NCBI GenBank assembly: GCA_002398485.1
Contig: DGYV01000066.1
Coordinates: 1 to 8,222, forward strand
Reading direction: 5' to 3'
Origin: Peptococcaceae bacterium UBA4997
GTDB taxonomy: Bacteria; Bacillota; Dehalobacteriia; UBA4068; UBA4997
DNA: 8,222 nucleotides
Both the position numbers and the translations under genes were made by a program. Shown piece by piece: positions 7,045 through 8,222 of the stretch. Positions within the stretch are counted from its first letter, which is position 1; every line of letters begins with the position of its first letter. A model generated the notes under the pieces. That model searched no databases. It had not been told where the DNA came from and worked only from the letters and a program-made list of their open reading frames with translations.

Positions 7045-7344
7045 GTGTCTTATGTTTCTAAAGAACAGGCAGTAGTTATAGGACAATTGGTTCGTTCTAT
7101 TGCCGGCCGCGACCATAATCATTATTATTTGGTTTGCGGTATGGATAAAGAAGGGCGTCTTTTATACCTGGTAGATGGTATTAAAAGAGGTATGAATAAT
7201 CCAAAACCCAAGAACATCGCTCACATACAGGTTGTAAACAAGGTTTCCCAACAACTGGCTGAAAAAATTGCCGGCCAAAGTTTATCAGCTATTCCTTTAG
7301 AGGAAATACGCAGATATATAATGCAAATGGATATTGACGTATAG
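7045..7344 (+). CDS. KOW-domain RNA-binding protein (L14e/L6e/L27e-like)
   Basis: This 99-aa protein belongs to the small KOW-domain family encoded between map and infA in many Bacillota (B. subtilis has a counterpart at this site). The N-terminal half carries the KOW-like stretch IGQLVRSIAGRDHNHYYLVC (12-31), then YLVDGIKRGMNNPKPKNIAHIQ (41-62), with the family's G-x-x-V-x-S-x-A-G-R-D, D-G-x-x-R and N-P-K-x-K-N-x-x-H pattern. The C-terminal part (65-99) is predicted helical and less conserved. RNA or ribosome binding is inferred from the domain, which resembles eukaryotic and archaeal L14e/L27e, and from its setting among translation genes; its exact role is not established. The start is taken as GTG 7045; GTG 7036 would add three residues. 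It begins 10 nt after map. Confidence 0.88.
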   Translation: MSYVSKEQAVVIGQLVRSIAGRDHNHYYLVCGMDKEGRLLYLVDGIKRGMNNPKPKNIAHIQVVNKVSQQLAEKIAGQSLSAIPLEEIRRYIMQMDIDV

Positions 7345-7362
7345 GTAAAGGAGGTCGTTCGA

Positions 7363-7581
7363 ATGTCTAAACAGGATGGTATTGAAGTAGACGGCACCGT
7401 AGTAGAGCCATTGCCCAATGCTATGTTTTTGGTGGAATTGGCTAATGGTCATCAAGTATTAGCCCACGTTTCCGGAAAAATACGCATGAATTTTATTCGT
7501 ATTTTGCCCGGTGATAAAGTAACGGTTGAACTTTCTCCGTATGATTTGAAACGTGGCCGTATAACTTATCGCTACAAGTAG
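7363..7581 (+). CDS. infA: Translation initiation factor IF-1
   Basis: IF-1 binds the A site of the 30S subunit during initiation and supports IF-2 and IF-3. The 72-aa product is the exact family length and is a single S1-type OB-fold: [20 protein letters not shown] (7-26), [19 protein letters not shown] (35-53) and [15 protein letters not shown] (58-72). The usual G(H/Q)xVLAH(V/I)SGK core is present. The ATG follows a strong AAAGGAGGT at 7347-7355. It is 18 nt after the KOW-domain gene and 19 nt before rpmJ, as expected in Bacillota. Stop TAG. Confidence 0.98.
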   Translation: MSKQDGIEVDGTVVEPLPNAMFLVELANGHQVLAHVSGKIRMNFIRILPGDKVTVELSPYDLKRGRITYRYK

Positions 7582-7600
7582 CAGTCAAGGAGGTTATTTT

Positions 7601-7714
7601 ATGAAAGTAAGATCTTCGGCTAAGCCTATCTGCGAAAAATGCAAGGTCATAAAACGCAGAGGGGTAGTAATGATTATTTGTCCTAATAGCAAGCATAAAC
7701 AAAAACAAGGTTAA
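7601..7714 (+). CDS. rpmJ: 50S ribosomal protein L36, zinc-binding form
   Basis: L36 is the smallest large-subunit protein and binds 23S rRNA late in assembly. The product is 37 aa, the standard length: [20 protein letters not shown], then a short segment to the KHKQKQG end. C11, C14, C27 and H32 form the C-x2-C-x12-C-x4-H zinc site of the C+ form. The ATG follows AAGGAGG at 7588-7594. One difference from the common MKVRPSVKP start is S5 in place of proline, which is harmless-looking. Stop TAA, followed by a 54-nt gap, the longest in the window. Confidence 0.98.
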   Translation: MKVRSSAKPICEKCKVIKRRGVVMIICPNSKHKQKQG

Positions 7715-7716
7715 AC

Positions 7717-7740
7717 TGCAAATTGAGTTTTTGATTTGCA
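7717..7740 (+). repeat. Inverted repeat between rpmJ and rpsM
   Basis: TGCAAAT (7717-7723) and ATTTGCA (7734-7740) are perfect inverted copies, with one further T-G wobble pair inside, around a loop of 8-10 nt. It lies in the gap that separates the spc-type and alpha-type parts of the cluster. It is A/T-rich and lacks a following T run, so it is not a convincing terminator. It ends 11 nt before the rpsM ribosome binding site. Confidence 0.45.
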
Positions 7741-7768
7741 AATAATGTTATGGAGGTGTTTACACTCG

Positions 7769-8140
7769 ATGGCACGTATTGCTGGCGTAGACCTGCCCAG
7801 AGATAAAAGAATTGAGGTAGCTCTTACCTATATCTTTGGCGTAGGATTGCCTACTTCCCAAAAAGTTTTGGCCGAAGCAGGCGTTAATCCCGATACTCGT
7901 GTTAAGGATTTGTCCGAAGATGAATTAGGACGTATTCGTGAAGTATTGGATAAAACCGCTGAAATAGAAGGCGATTTAAGAAGAGATGTTGCCTTGAATA
8001 TTAAACGGTTAACTGAAATTGGTTGCTACCGTGGGATTCGGCACCGTCGTGGTTTGCCTGTACGCGGTCAGAAAACCAAAACTAATGCGCGTACACGCAA
8101 AGGCCCCAAACGTACAGTTGGAGCTAAACGCAAAAAATAG
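7769..8140 (+). CDS. rpsM: 30S ribosomal protein S13
   Basis: S13 lies in the head of the small subunit, contacts the P-site tRNA and forms bridges to L5 of the large subunit. The 123-aa product begins [20 protein letters not shown] and holds [19 protein letters not shown] (21-39), the signature [20 protein letters not shown] (86-105) and a basic tail ending AKRKK that reaches toward tRNA. The frame stays open upstream, but the family start and GGAGGTG at 7752-7758 support ATG 7769. The GGAGG core is 12 nt from the ATG, longer than elsewhere in the window. In E. coli this gene opens the alpha operon, which S4 represses; no such pseudoknot could be recognised by eye here. Stop TAG. Confidence 0.97.
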   Translation: MARIAGVDLPRDKRIEVALTYIFGVGLPTSQKVLAEAGVNPDTRVKDLSEDELGRIREVLDKTAEIEGDLRRDVALNIKRLTEIGCYRGIRHRRGLPVRGQKTKTNARTRKGPKRTVGAKRKK

Positions 8141-8157
8141 GGAAGGGGGTTTTATTT

Positions 8158-8222
8158 TTGGCTCGCAGACAAATTCGCAAAAGAAAAGAGAAAAAAAATA
8201 TTGAAGTGGGTGTAGCCCATAT
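8158..8222 (+). CDS. rpsK: 30S ribosomal protein S11 (3' end truncated by the window)
   Basis: S11 sits on the platform of the small subunit near the mRNA exit side. Only 21 codons and part of another are visible, reading MARRQIRKRKEKKNIEVGVA and then H-I. This matches the basic N-terminus and the (K/R)NIExGxAHI core typical of S11, and rpsK is the expected gene after rpsM. The start is TTG at 8158, seven bases after GGAAGGGGG at 8141-8149, the only ribosome binding site in the 17-nt gap; no ATG or GTG start is available in frame. Another frame is open across the rpsM end and this start but has no family match and no ribosome binding site. Confidence 0.93.
   Translation, partial: MARRQIRKRKEKKNIEVGVAH

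Noticed and set aside
7723..7751. Promoter-like pair TTGAGT (7723-7728) and TGTTAT (7746-7751) with 17-nt spacing before rpsM
   Set aside because: Each box matches only four of six consensus bases, and transcription would start at or after the rpsM ribosome binding site (7752-7758), which would be lost from the message.
8019..8204. A + strand open frame of 61 codons over the rpsM end and rpsK start
   Set aside because: It overlaps two real ribosomal protein genes in another frame, has no ribosome binding site and no family match.
1..8222. Intrinsic terminators between genes
   Set aside because: No gap shows a G/C-rich stem followed by a T run; the two best inverted repeats lack a T tract, so continuous transcription is the simpler reading.

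Overview
This window is a stretch of core chromosome: the tail of an S10/spc-type ribosomal protein cluster running into the start of the alpha-type cluster. All genes lie on the + strand and are tightly packed. The order is rpsQ (5' end cut off) - rplN - rplX - rplE - rpsN - rpsH - rplF - rplR - rpsE - rpmD - rplO - secY - adk - map - KOW-domain gene - infA - rpmJ - rpsM - rpsK (3' end cut off). Two genes, rpmD (59 aa) and rpmJ (37 aa), are very short.

The organism is almost certainly a member of the Bacillota (Firmicutes). The evidence is the gene order secY-adk-map-KOW gene-infA-rpmJ-rpsM-rpsK, the short zinc-type S14 (61 aa), the adenylate kinase with a four-cysteine LID, strong AGGAGG-type ribosome binding sites before nearly every gene, and many GTG and TTG starts. 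Protein wording (L18, S11, SecY N-termini) looks more like anaerobic Clostridia or Negativicutes than Bacillus. That narrower placement is an impression from memory and not a proof.

Region by region: 1-4370 encodes eleven ribosomal proteins of both subunits (S17, L14, L24, L5, S14, S8, L6, L18, S5, L30, L15). Positions 4372-7034 encode SecY (protein export channel), adenylate kinase (nucleotide balance) and methionine aminopeptidase (N-terminal Met removal from new proteins). Positions 7045-7714 encode a small KOW-domain RNA-binding protein, initiation factor IF-1 and ribosomal protein L36. Positions 7769-8222 hold S13 and the beginning of S11. Together the genes build ribosomes, start translation, process nascent chains and export them.

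Gaps between genes are 1-54 nt, and adk and map overlap by 8 nt. I see no promoter or intrinsic terminator, so the window reads as internal to one long transcript. The two longest gaps (rplF-rplR, 50 nt; rpmJ-rpsM, 54 nt) each hold a short perfect inverted repeat. Other points of mild interest are the heavy use of TAG stops (10 of 18), three TTG starts, an altered DGFPRT motif in adenylate kinase, and four proteins with zinc-type cysteine sets. I found no sign of mobile DNA, CRISPR, RNA genes or an undescribed system; this is an ordinary, highly conserved region.
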